Notes under the pieces: generated by a model
Databases searched by the model: none
The model's input: only the letters and a program-made list of their open reading frames with translations
Told to the model about the DNA's origin: nothing
Assembly: GCA_016584305.1 (NCBI GenBank)
Contig: JACEEZ010014059.1
Span: forward strand, 53,062-117,061
Reading direction: 5' to 3'
Source of the DNA: Chionoecetes opilio
Taxonomy: Eukaryota > Arthropoda > Malacostraca > Decapoda > Majidae
Length of the DNA stretch: 64,000 nt
Position numbers and translations under genes: made by a program
Shown: in pieces, positions 38,429 to 50,895 of the stretch
How positions within the stretch are numbered: the first letter of the stretch is position 1
Layout of the letters: the number at the start of each line of letters is the position of its first letter

Positions 38429-41400
38429 TAGTTAATGTAATGAAGCTACTTATACGGTGCAAATTTTTCTAAAAAGAGGATTTTTATACTTCAATTTTTT
38501 CGGTGAAAAACAGCTATATACACGATAACTAGCTAATATCATTGAATACCATACATTTTATGGGTTTTATAGCAATATGATAAGTAAATACTACTTGTAT
38601 ATATACAATAACGCTAAAGTGTTACAAGAAATTATGAAAAAAGGTTGCAATTTACAGTTATATCACAATAAAATAACCTCTTGCCTTCTTCTATTTAATA
38701 AGTGTTATGTAATGTAAGCTACGTTATAGGTGCAAATTATTCTACAAACATGATTTTATACTTCAATTTGTAGGAAAACAAGCTATTATCACGATAACTA
38801 GCTAATATCATGAAAACACTACATTTTATTGGTTATAGCAATATATAAGTAAAACTACTGTATATATACAATAACGCTACCCCCCCCCAGTTGACAAGAA
38901 ACTATGAAAAACGCTTGTAATATACAGTTATATCACAATAAATAACCTATTACTCTTCTATTTAATAGCTTAATGTAATGTAAGCTACTTATAGGTGCAA
39001 ATTATTCAAAAAAGAGGATTTTATACTACAATTTATAGGAAAACAGCTATATATCACCGATAACTAGGTAATATCATTGAAAACACTACATTTTATGGGT
39101 TTATAGCAATATGATAAGTAAAACTACTTATATATATACAATAACGCTACAGTATACAAGACACTATAAAAAACGCCTGCAATATACAGTTATATCACAA
39201 TAAATAACCTATTACTCTTCTATTTAATAGGTTATTGTAATGTAAGCTACTTATAGGTGCAAATTATTCTAAAAAGAGGATTTTATACTTCAATTTGTTG
39301 GAAAACAGCTATATATCACCGATATCTAGCTAATATCATTGAAAACACAACATTTTATGGGTTTATAGCAATATGATAAGTAAAACTACTTGTATATATA
39401 CAATAACGCTACAGTTTACAAGAAACTATGAAAAACGCTTGCAATATACCGTTATATCACAATAAATAACCTATTACTCTTCTATTTATTAGCTTAATGT
39501 AATGTAAGCTACTTATAGGTCTAATTATTTTAAAAAGAGGATTTTATACATCAATTTGTAGGAAAACAGCTATATATCACCGATAACTAGCTAATATCAT
39601 TGAAAACACTACATTTTATGGGTTTATAGCAATATGATAAGTAAAACTACTTGTATATATACAATAACGCTACAGTTTACAAGAAACTATGAAAAACGCT
39701 TGCAATATACCGTTATATCACAATAAATAACCTCTTACTCTTATATTTAATAGCTTAATGTAATGTAAGCTACTTATAGGTCCAAATTATTCTAAAAAGA
39801 GGATTTTATACTTCAATTTGTAGGAAAACAGCTATATATCACCGATAACTAGCTAATATCATTGAATACACTACATTTTATGGGTTTATAGCAATATGAT
39901 AAGTAAAACTACTTGTATATATACAATAACGCTACAGTTTACAAGAAACTATGAAAAACGCTTGCAATATACCGTTATATAACAATAAATAACCTCTTAC
40001 TCTTCTATTTATTAACTTAATGTAATGTAAGCTACTTATAGGTGGAAATTATTCTAAAAAGAGGATTTTATACTTCAATTTATAGGAAAACAGCTATATA
40101 TCACCGATAACTAGCTAATATCATTGAAAACACTACATTTTATGGGTTTATAGCAATATGATAAGTAAAACTACTTGTATATATACAATAACGCTACAGT
40201 TTACAAGAAACTATGAAAAACGCTTGCAATATACAGTTATATCACAATAAATAACCTATTACACTTCTATTTAATAGCTTAATGTAATGTAAGCTACTTA
40301 TATGTGCAAGTTATTCTAAAAAGAGGATTTTATACTTCAATTTATAGGAAAACAGCTATATATCACCGATAACTAGCTAATATCATTGAAAACACTACAT
40401 TTTATGGGTTTATAGCAATATGATAAGTAAAACTACTTGTATATATACAATAACGCTACAGTTTACAAGAAACTATGAAAAACGCTTGCAATATACAGTT
40501 ATATCACACTAAATAACCTATTACTCTTCTATTTAATAGCTTAATGTAATGTAAGCTACTTATAGGTGCAAATTATTCTAAAAAGAGGATTTTATACTTC
40601 AATTTATAGGAAAACAGCTATATATCACCGATAACTAGCTAATATCATTGAAAACACTACATTTTATGGGTTTATAGCAATATGATAAGTAGAACTACTT
40701 GTATATATACAATAACGTTACAGTTTACAAGAAACTATGAAAAACGCTTGCAATATACCGTTATATCACAATAAATAACCTCTTACCCTTCTATTTATTA
40801 GCTTAATGTAATGTAAGCTACTTATAGGTGCATCTTACTCTAAAATGAGGATTTTATACTTCAATTTGTAGGAAAACAGCTATATATCACCGATAACTAG
40901 CTAATATCATTGAAAACACTACATTTTATGGGTTTATAGCAATATGATATGTAAAACTACTTGTATATATACAATAACGCTACAGTTTACAAGAAACTAT
41001 GAAAAACGCTTCCAATATAACAGTTATATCACACTAAATAACCTATTACTCTTCTATTTAATAGCTTAATGTAATGTAAGCTACTTATAGGTACAAATTA
41101 TTCTAAAAAGAGGATTTTATACTTCAATTTATAGGAAAACAGCTATATATCACCGATAACTAGCTAATATCATTGAAAACACTACATTTTATGGGTTTAT
41201 AGCAATATGATAAGTAACACTAATTGTATATATACAATAACGCTACAGTTTACAAGAAACTGTGAAAAACACTTAAAATATACCGTTACATAACAATAAA
41301 TAACCTATTACTCTTCTATTTATTAGCTTAATGTAATGTAAGCTACTTATAGGTGCAAATTATTCTAAAAAGAGGATTTTATACTTCAATTTGTAGGAAA

Positions 41401-41740
41401 ACAGCTATATATCACCGATAAGTAGTTAATATCATTGAAAACACTACATTTTATGGGTTTATAGCAATATGATAAGTAAAACTACTTGTATATATACAAT
41501 AACGCTACAGTTTACAAGAAACTATGAAAAACGCTTGCAATACACCGTTATATCACAATAAATAACCTCTTACTCTTATATTTAATAGCTTAATGTAATG
41601 TAAGCTACTTATAGGTGCAAATTATTCTAAAAAGAGGATTTTATACTTCAATTTATAGGAAAACAGCTATATATCACCGATAACTAGCTAATATCATTGA
41701 AAAAAACTACATTTTATGGGTTATGCAATATGATAAGTAG

Positions 41741-41805
41741 AACTATGAATAATAGTAAGTTAAAAACTAAACTAATACGTATATCACAAACAGCTATATA
41801 TCAAC
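41741..41805. other. Rearranged junction before gap
   Basis: After AAGTAGAACTATG the expected monomer order breaks: AATAATAGTAAGTTAAAAAC and ACTAATACGTATATCAC follow, and the sequence jumps to CAGCTATATATCAACG. Parts between the two points are missing. It is most easily read as an assembly join at the edge of an unresolved region. Confidence 0.6.
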
Positions 41806-41884
41806 GAAATAGATAATATCATTGAAAACACTACATTTTATGGGTTTATAGCAATATGATAAGTAAAACTACTTGTATATATAC

Positions 41885-42326
41885 NNNNNNNNNNNNNNNN
41901 NNNNNNNNNNNNNNNNNNNNNNNNNNNNNNNNNNNNNNNNNNNNNNNNNNNNNNNNNNNNNNNNNNNNNNNNNNNNNNNNNNNNNNNNNNNNNNNNNNNN
42001 NNNNNNNNNNNNNNNNNNNNNNNNNNNNNNNNNNNNNNNNNNNNNNNNNNNNNNNNNNNNNNNNNNNNNNNNNNNNNNNNNNNNNNNNNNNNNNNNNNNN
42101 NNNNNNNNNNNNNNNNNNNNNNNNNNNNNNNNNNNNNNNNNNNNNNNNNNNNNNNNNNNNNNNNNNNNNNNNNNNNNNNNNNNNNNNNNNNNNNNNNNNN
42201 NNNNNNNNNNNNNNNNNNNNNNNNNNNNNNNNNNNNNNNNNNNNNNNNNNNNNNNNNNNNNNNNNNNNNNNNNNNNNNNNNNNNNNNNNNNNNNNNNNNN
42301 NNNNNNNNNNNNNNNNNNNNNNNNNN
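41885..42326. other. Assembly gap, 442 N
   Basis: Left side stops after TTGTATATATAC and right side starts just before TAACGTTACAG, which are adjacent in the monomer. The true gap should therefore be close to a whole number of monomers (about 262 or 524), so 442 is not consistent with the phase. Confidence 0.93.
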
Positions 42327-44246
42327 AACTAACGTTACAGTTTACAAGAAACTATGAAAAACGCTTGCAATATACAGTTATATCACAATAAATAACCTAT
42401 TACACTTCTATTTAATAGCTTAATGTAATGTAAGCTACTTATATGTGCAAATTATTCTAAAAAGAGGATTTTATACTTCAATTTATAGGAAAACAGCTAT
42501 ATATCACCGATAACTAGCTAATATCATTGAAAACACTACATTTTATGGGTTTATAGCAATATTATAAGTAAAACTACTTGTATATATACAATGACGCTAC
42601 AGTTTACAAGAAACTATGAAAAACGCTTGCAATATACCGTTATATAACAATAAATAACCTCTTACTCTTCTATTTATTAACTTAATGTAATGTAAGCTAC
42701 TTATAGGTGGAAATTATTCTAAAAAGAGGATTTTATACATCAATTTATAGGAACACAGCTATATATCACCGATAACTAGCTAATATCATTGAAAACACTA
42801 CATTTTATGGGTTTATAGCAATACGATAAGTAAAACTACTTGTATATATACAATAACGTTACAGTTTACAAGAAACTATGAAAAATGCTTGCAATATACC
42901 GTTATATCACAATAAATAACCTCTTACTCTTCTATTTATTACTTAAAGTAAGTAAGCTACTTATAGGTGCATTTTATTCTAAAAAGAGGATTTTATACTT
43001 CACTTTGTAGGAAAACAGCTATATATCACCGATAACTAGCTAATATCATTGAAAACACTACATTTTATGGGTTTATAGCAATATGATAAGTAAAACTACT
43101 TGTATATATACAATAACGCTACAGTTTACAAGAAACTATGAAAAACGCTAGCAATATACAGTTATATCACACTAAATAACCTATTACTCTTCTATTTAAT
43201 AGCTTAATGTAATGTAAGCTACTTATAGGGACAAATTATTCTAAAAAGAGGATTTTATACTTCAATTTATAGGAAAACAGCTATATATCACCGATAACTA
43301 GCTAATATCATTGAAAACACTACATTTTATGGGTTTATAGCAATATGATAAGTAACACTAATTGTATATATACAATAACGCTACAGTTTACAAGAAACTG
43401 TGAAAAACACTTAAAATACTACCGTTACATAACAATAAATAACCTTTACTCTTCTATTTATTTAGCTTAATGTAATGTAAGCTACTTATAGGTGCAAATT
43501 ATTCTAAAAAGAGATTTTATACTTCAATTTGTAGGAAAACAGCTATTATATCACCGATTAAAGTAGTTATATCATTGAAAACACTACATTTTGGTTATAT
43601 ACAATATGATAAGTAAAACTACTTGTATATATACAATAACGCTACAGTTTACAAGAAACTATGAAAAACGCTTGCAATACACCGTTATATCACAATAAAT
43701 AACCTCTTACTCTTATATTTAATAGCTTAATGTAATGTAAGCTACTTATAGGTGCAAATTATTCTAAAAAGAGGATTTTATACCTCAATTTATAGGAAAA
43801 CAGCTATATATCACCGATAACTAGCTAATATCATTGAAAACACTACATTTTATGGGTTTATAGCAATATGATAAGTAAAACTACTTGTATATATACAATA
43901 ACGCTACAGTTTACAAGAAACTATGAAAAACGCTTGCAATACACCGTTATATCACAATAAATAACCTCTTACTCTTATATTTAATAGCTTAATGTAATGT
44001 AAGCTACTTATAGGTCCAAATTATTCTAAAAAGAGGATTTTATACTTCAATTTGTAGGAAAACAGTTATATATCACCGATAACTAGCTAATATCATTGAA
44101 AACACTACATTTTATGGGTTTATAGCAATATGATAAGTAAAACTACTTGTATATATACAATAACGCTACAGTTTACAAGAAACTATGAAAAACGCTTGCA
44201 ATATACCGTTATATAACAATAAATAACCTATTAATCTTCTATTTAT

Positions 44247-45292
44247 CAGCTTAATGTAATGTAAGCTACTTATAGGTGCAAATTATTCTAAAAAAAAGGA
44301 TTGTATACTTCAATTTGTAGGAAAACAGCTATATATCACCGATAACTAGCTAAAATCATTGAAAAGAACACGTTTTGAGGGTATAAAGCATTATCATAAG
44401 GTAAATTCCTTCTATTAATGATATAACACAACAATTAACAAGAAACTATGAAAAACACGTATAATATACAATTGTATCACAATATAGAATCTCAAACTCC
44501 TATTATAAGCTTACAGTAGTTTAAAATAGAAATTTCTAACGAAAACAACTATAATACCACATTTTGAATTTCTCTATCAAAAAAAGGGTTGAATAATGTC
44601 AATTTTCGACATTTTTTGGCCATTCAAAAATTCATTAAAACACTTGAAAAAACGTTGTTTTAGGAATAAAATTGATACATATATTTCATGAAAAATACAT
44701 ATTTTAAGCTTTTAATATTATAAAATATAGTTGTGTAAAAGTGCTGAATAATGTCAAATTTTGACATTTTTAAGGCTTTTAAAAATGCATTAAAATACTT
44801 GAAAAAACGTTGTTTTTTAGGATTAAAATTGATACCTAAATTTCATGAAAATGCATATTTTTAGCTCATAACATTGTAAAATATAGTTGTGTAAAAGTGC
44901 TGAATAATGTCAAATTTCGACATTTTTTAGCCTTTCAAAAAAACATTGAAATACTTGAAAAAAAAATTTGTTTTAAGATTAAAATTGATATCTAAATTGC
45001 ATGAAAAATACATATTTTTAGCTATTAATTTTGTAAAATATAGTTGTAGCAAATATCAAAAGCTATTTAGCTACATATATAAAGAAATATACTTCAATTT
45101 GTAGAAAAAAACAACTCTTCACTGATAACTAGCTAAAATCATTGAAAACACTACATTTTTAGGGTTTATAGCAATATGATAAGTAAAACTACTTGTATAT
45201 ATACAATAACGCTACAGTTTACAAGAAACTATAAAAAACACTTGCAATATACCGTTATATCACAATAAATAACCTCTTACTCTTTTATTTAA
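44247..45292 (+). repeat. Composite unit 12, three subrepeats, clean
   Basis: A 1,046-bp unit; subrepeats start near 44589, 44744 and 44900. The first has GGGTTGAATAATG in place of GGGCTGAATAATG. It starts the 1.83-kb higher-order repeat that continues with unit 13. Confidence 0.95.
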
Positions 45293-46078
45293 TAGCTTAA
45301 TGTAATGTAAGCTACTTATAGGTGCAAATTTTTCTAAAAAGAGGATTTTATACATCAATTTGTAGGAAAACAGCTATATATCACCGATAACTAGCTAATA
45401 TCATTGAAAACACTACATTTTATGGGTTTATAGCAATATGATAAGTAAAACTACTTGTATATATACAATAACGTTACAGTTTACAAGAAACTATGAAAAA
45501 CGCTTGCAATATACCGATATATCACAATAAATAACCTCTTACTCTTCTATTTATTAGCTTAATGTAATGTAAGCTACTTATAGGTGCATCTTTCTCTAAA
45601 AAGAGGATTTTATTTTTCAATGTGTAGGAAAACAGCTATATATCACCGATAACTAGCTAATATCATTGAAAACACTACATTTTATGGGTTTATAGCAATA
45701 TGATAAGTAAAAATACTTGTATATATATAATAACGCTACAGTTTACAAGAAACTATGAAAAACGCTTGATATATACCGTTATATCACAATTAATAACCTC
45801 TTACTCTTATATTTAATAGCTTAATAATTGTAAAGCTACTTATAGGTGCAAATTATTCTAAAAAGGGGATTTTATACTTCAAGTTGTAGGAAAACAGCTA
45901 TATATCACCGATAACTAACTAATATCATTGAAAACACAACATTTTATTGATTTATAGCAATATGATAAGTAAAACTACTTGTATATATACAATAACGCTA
46001 CAGTTTACAAGAAACTATGAAAAACGCTTGCAATATACAGTTATATCACAATAAATAACCTCTTACTCTTCTATTTAA
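45293..46078 (+). repeat. Monomer array A12, three monomers
   Basis: Exactly 786 bp. Private changes TACCGATATATC, TTTTCAATGTGTAGG, GCTTAATAATTGTAAAGC and TTTTATTGATTTATAG all recur in A13, 1,831 bp downstream. Confidence 0.95.
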
Positions 46079-47123
46079 TAGCTTTATGTAATGTAAGCTA
46101 CTTATAGGTGCAATTAATTCTAAAAAGAGGATTGTATACTTCAATTTGTAGGAAAACAGCTATATATCACCGATAACTAGCTAAACTCATTGAAAAGAAC
46201 ACATTTTGAGGGTATAAAGCATTATCATAAGGTAAATTCCTTCTATTAATGATATAACACAACAATTAACAAGAAACTATGAAAAACACATATAATATAC
46301 AATTGTATCACAATATAGACTCTCAAACTCCTATTATAAGCTTACAGTAGTTTAAAATAGAAATTTCTAACGCAAACAACTATAATACAACATTTTGAAT
46401 TTCTCTATCAAAAAAAGGGCTGAATAATGTCAATTTTCGACATTTTTTAGCTCATTAAAAATACATTAAAACACTTCAAAAAAACGTTGTTTTTAAGAAT
46501 AAAATTGATACATAAATTTCATGAAAAATACATATTTTAAACTCTTAATATTATAAAATATAGTTGTGTAAAAGTGCTGAATAATGTCAAATTATGACAT
46601 TTTTAAGGCTTTCCAAAATGCATTAAAATACTTGAAAAAACGTTGTTTTTAGGATTAAAATTGATACCTAAATTTCATGAAAATGCATATTTTTAGCTCA
46701 TAACATTGTAAAATATAGTTGTGTAAAAGTGCTGAATAATGTCAAATTTCGACATTTTTTAGCTTTTCAAAAAAACATTGAAATACTTGAAAAAATACTG
46801 TTTTAAGATTAAAATTGATATCTAAATTTCATGAAAAATACATATTTTTAGCTATTAATTTTGTAAAATATAGTTGTAGCAAATATCAAAAGCTATTTAG
46901 CTACATATATAAAGAAATATACTTCAATTTGTAGAAAAAAACAAACTCTTCACTGATAACTAGCTAAAATCATTGAAAACACTACATTTTTAGGGTTTAT
47001 AGCAATATGATAAGTAAAACTACTTGTATATATACAATAACGCTACAGTTTACAAGAAACTATAAAAAACACTTGCAATATACCGTTATATCACAATAAA
47101 TAACCTCTTACTCTTTTATTTAA
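46079..47123 (+). repeat. Composite unit 13, three subrepeats, clean
   Basis: A 1,045-bp unit and a good reference copy. The upstream monomer variant CTAAACTCATTGAAAAG and the TAGCTCATTAAAAATAC form of the first subrepeat tie it to units 5 and 14. Confidence 0.95.
46420..46875 (+). repeat. Reference triple of 156-bp subrepeats
   Basis: Copies start at 46420, 46577 and 46732; the third stops after about 144 bp at GTAGCAAATATC. Each copy has its own signature: first GTCAATTTTCGAC with AAGAATAAAATTGATAC, second GTCAAATTATGAC here (usually GTCAAATTTTGAC) with TAGGATTAAAATTGATACC, third GTCAAATTTCGAC with AAGATTAAAATTGATATC. Signatures hold across clean composites, so the triple spread as a unit. 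Shared motifs TAGCTCATAACATTGTAAAA and CTTGAAAAAACGTTG align with monomer motifs TAGCTAATATCATTGAAAA and CTATGAAAAACGCTTG. Confidence 0.9.
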
Positions 47124-47912
47124 TAGCTTAATGTAATGTAAGCTACTTATAGGTGCAAATTTTTTCTAAAAAGAGGATTTTATACATCAATTTGTAGGAA
47201 AACAGCTATATATCACCGATAACTAGCTAATATCATTGAAAACACTACATTTTATGGGTTTATAGCAATATGATAAGTAAAACTACTTGTATATATACAA
47301 TAACGTTACAGTTTACAAGAAACTATGAAAAACGCTTGCAATATACCGATATATCACAATAAATAACCCTTTACTCTTCTTTTTATTAGCTTAATGTAAT
47401 GTAAGCTACTTATAGGTGCATTTTTCTCTAAAAAGAGGATTTTATTTTTCAATGTGTAGGAAAACAGCTATATATCACCGAAAACTAGCTAATATCATTG
47501 AAAACACTACATTTTATGGGTTTATAGCAATATGATAAGTAAAAATACTTGGGTATACATATAATAACGCTACAGTTTACAAGAAACTATGAAAAAACGC
47601 TTGATATATACCGTTATTTCACAATAATAACCTCTTACTCTTATATTTAATAGCTTAATAATTGTAAAGCTACGTATAGGTGCAAATTATTCTAAAAGGG
47701 GATTTTATACTTCAAGTTGTAGGAAAACAGCTATATATCACCGATAACTAACTAATATCATTGAAAACACAACATTTTATTGATTTATAGCAATATGATA
47801 AGAAAAAACTACTTGTATATATACAATAACGCTACAGTTTACAAGAAACTATGAAAAACGCTTGCAATATACAGTTATATCACAATAAATAACCTCTTAC
47901 TCTTCTATTTAA
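47124..47912 (+). repeat. Monomer array A13, three monomers
   Basis: Near-identical to A12, including its private variants, with a few extra indels (47.5-47.7 kb). Confidence 0.95.
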
Positions 47913-48966
47913 TAGCTTTATGTAATGTAAGCTACTTATAGGTGCAATTTATTCTAAAAAGAGGATTGTATACTTCAATTTGTAGGAAAACAGCTATATA
48001 TCACCGATAACTAGCTAAACTCATTGAAAAGAACACATTTTGAGGGTATAAAGCATTATCATAAGGTAAATTCCTTCTATTAATGATATAACACAACAAT
48101 TAACAAGAACTATGAAAAACACATATAATATACAATTGTATCACAATATAGACTCTCAAACTCCTATTATAAGCTTACAGTAGTTTAAAATAGAAATTTC
48201 TAACGCAAACAACTATAATACAACATTTTGAATTTCTCTATCAAAAAAAGGGCTGAATAATGTCAATTTTCGACATTTTTTAGCTCATTAAAAATACATT
48301 AAAACACTTCAAAAAAACGTTGTTTTTAAGAATAAAATTGATACATAAATTTCATGAAATATACATATTTTAAATTTTCTTTAATATTATAAAAAATTTG
48401 GGAAAAAAGGCAAAAATAATAAAAAATTTTTTGGACTTTTTTAAGGTTTTCCCAAAAAAGCATTAAAATACTTAAAAAAAACGGTTTTTAGGTTTAAAAA
48501 AGGGATACCTAAATTTCAAAAAAGCATTTTTTTAGCTCAAAACTTTTAAAAAATTTTATAGTTGTGTAAAAGGCTGAATAAGGTAAAATTTTGGGACTTT
48601 TTTAGTTTTTCAAAAAAACATTGAAATACTTAAAAAAAACACTTTTTTAAGATTAAAATTGATATCTAAATTTCATGAAAAATAACATATTTTTAGCTAT
48701 TAATTTTGTAAAATATAGTTGTAGCAAATATCAAAAGCTATTTAGCTACTATATAAAGAAATATACTTCAATTTGTAGAAAAAACAAAATCTTCACTGAT
48801 AACTAGCTAAAATCATTGAATACACTACATTTTAAGGGTTTATAGCAATATGATAAGTAAAACTACTTTTATATATACAATAACGCTACAGTTTACAAGA
48901 AACTATGAAAAACACTTGCAATATATCAGTATATCACAATAAATAACCTATTACTCTTCTATTTAA
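47913..48966 (+). repeat. Composite unit 14, three subrepeats, middle corrupted
   Basis: Subrepeats start near 48253, about 48411 and 48574. Bases about 48370-48640 show homopolymer and substitution noise like the 16-18.6 kb band, with clean flanks. The 3' end shares ACTTTTATATATAC and ATATATCAGTATATCAC with unit 5. Confidence 0.87.
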
Positions 48967-49230
48967 TAGCTTAATGTAATGTAAGTTACTTATAGGTGCA
49001 AATTTTTCTAAAAAGAGGATTTTATACTTCAATTTGTAGGAAAACAGTTATATATCACCGATAACTAGCTAATATCATTGAAAACATTACATTTTATGGG
49101 TTTATAGCAATATGATAAGTAAAAAATACTTGTATATATACAATAAAGCTACGTTTACAAGGGAAAATATGAAAAACGTTTTCAATATACAGTTATATCA
49201 CAATAAATAACCTATTACTCTTCTATTTAT
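48967..49230 (+). repeat. Monomer array A14, one monomer
   Basis: A single 264-bp monomer with AGTTATATATCACCG and AAAACATTAC, matching the monomer at 13.6 kb after unit 5. Confidence 0.92.
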
Positions 49231-50113
49231 TAGCTTAATGTAATGTAAGCTACTTATAGGTGCAAATTATTCTAAAAAGAGGATTTTATACTACAATTTG
49301 TAGGAAAACAGCTATATATCACCGATAACTAGCTAAAATAATTGAAAAGAACACATTTTGAGGGTATAAAGAGAGCATTATCATGAGGTAAATTCCTTCT
49401 ATTAATGATATAACACAACAATTAACAAGAAACTATGAAAAACACGTATAATATACAATTGTATCACAATATAGAGTCTCAAACTCATATTATAAGCTTA
49501 GAGTAGTTGAAATTAGAAATTTCTAACGAAAAACATAATACCACATTTTGAATTTCTCTATCAAAAAAGGGCGAATAATGTCAATTTTCGACATTTTTAG
49601 CCCCCAAAAATACATTAAAACACTTGAAAAAACGTTGTTTTTAAGAATAAAAATTTATACATAAATTTCATGAAAAATACTATTTTAAGCTCCCTTAATA
49701 TTATAAAATATAGTTTGTTAAAAATGCTGATTAATGTCAAATTTCGACATTTTTAGCCTTTAAAAACATTGAAATACTTGAAAAAACATTGTTTTAAGAT
49801 TAAAATTGATATCTAAATTACATGAAAAATACATATTTTTAGCTATTAATTTTGTAAAATATAGTTGTAACAAATATCAAAAGCTATTTAGCTACATATA
49901 TAAAGAAATATACTTCAATTTAGAGAAGAAAAAAAACTCTTCACTGATAACTAAACTAAATCATTGAAACACTACATTTTAAGGGTTTATAGCAATATGA
50001 TAAGTAAAACTACTTGTATATATACAATAACGCTACAGTTTACAAGAAACTATGAAAAACGCTTGCAATATACAGTTATATCACAATAAATAACCTCTTA
50101 CTCTTCTATTTAA
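49231..50113 (+). repeat. Composite unit 15, two subrepeats
   Basis: Diverged monomer of the AAAGAGAGCATTATCATGAGG subtype. Subrepeats start near 49572 and 49727; the second has the type-3 signature (GTCAAATTTCGAC, GATATCTAAATTAC), so the middle copy is missing. Length is 883 bp instead of about 1,044. It matches unit 18. Confidence 0.92.
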
Positions 50114-50895
50114 TAGCTTATTGTAATATAAGCTACTTATAGGTGCAAATTATTCTAAAAAGAGGATTTTATACTTCAATTTGTTGGAAAAAAAGCATTA
50201 TCACCGATATCTAGCTAATATCATTGAAAACACAACATTTTTTGGGTTTATAGCAATATGATAAGTAAAAATACTTGTATAATAACAAACGCTACAGTTT
50301 ACAAGAAACTATGAAAAACGCTTGCAATATACCGTTATATCACAATAAATAACCTATTACTCTTCTATTTATTAGCTTAATGTAATGTAAGCTACTTATA
50401 GGTGCAAATTATTCTAAAAAGTGGATTTCATACTTCAATTTGTAGGTAAACAGCTATATATCACCGGTAACTAGCTAATATCATTGAAAACACTACATTT
50501 TATGGGTTTATAGCAATATGATAAGTAAAATTACTTGTATATATACAATAACGCTAAAAGTTTACAGAAACTATGAAAAACGCTTGCAATATACCGTTAT
50601 ATCACAATAAATAACCTCTTACTTTTATATTTAATAGCTTAATGTAATGTAAGCTACTTATAGGTGCAAATTATTCTAAAAAGAGGATTTTATACTTCAA
50701 TTTGTAGGAAAACGGCTATATATCACCGATAACTAGCTAATATCATTGAAAACACAACATTTTATGGGTTTATAGCAATATGATAAGTAAAACTACTTGT
50801 ATATATACAATAACGCTACAGTTTACAAGAAATTATGAAAAACGCATGCAATATACCGTTATATCACAATAAATAACCTTTACTCTTCTATTTAT
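50114..50895 (+). repeat. Monomer array A15, three monomers
   Basis: Variants TTGTAATATAAGC, ACCGATATCTAGC, AAGTGGATTTCATAC, CACCGGTAACTAGC and AAAACGGC recur in A18, 8.84 kb away. Confidence 0.93.

Larger units (their letters stand above)
30750..38889. other. Low-quality band, insertion-rich, sharp end
   Basis: Most changes are one- to three-base insertions inside known landmarks. The band ends at a run of nine C (38880-38888), after which monomers are clean at once. Runs of C also occur near 33364-33370. It reads as an uncorrected long-read segment joined to a corrected one. Confidence 0.82.
38429..44246 (+). repeat. Monomer array A11, about 22 monomers including a gap
   Basis: Noisy to 38889, then clean. 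The stretch 38.9-39.9 kb repeats 24.14-25.1 kb (offset about 14,770). Near 39930-39960 exactly two monomers (about 520 bp) are missing compared with 25.16-25.68 kb. A rearranged junction lies at about 41741-41805, just before the second gap. Confidence 0.92.
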
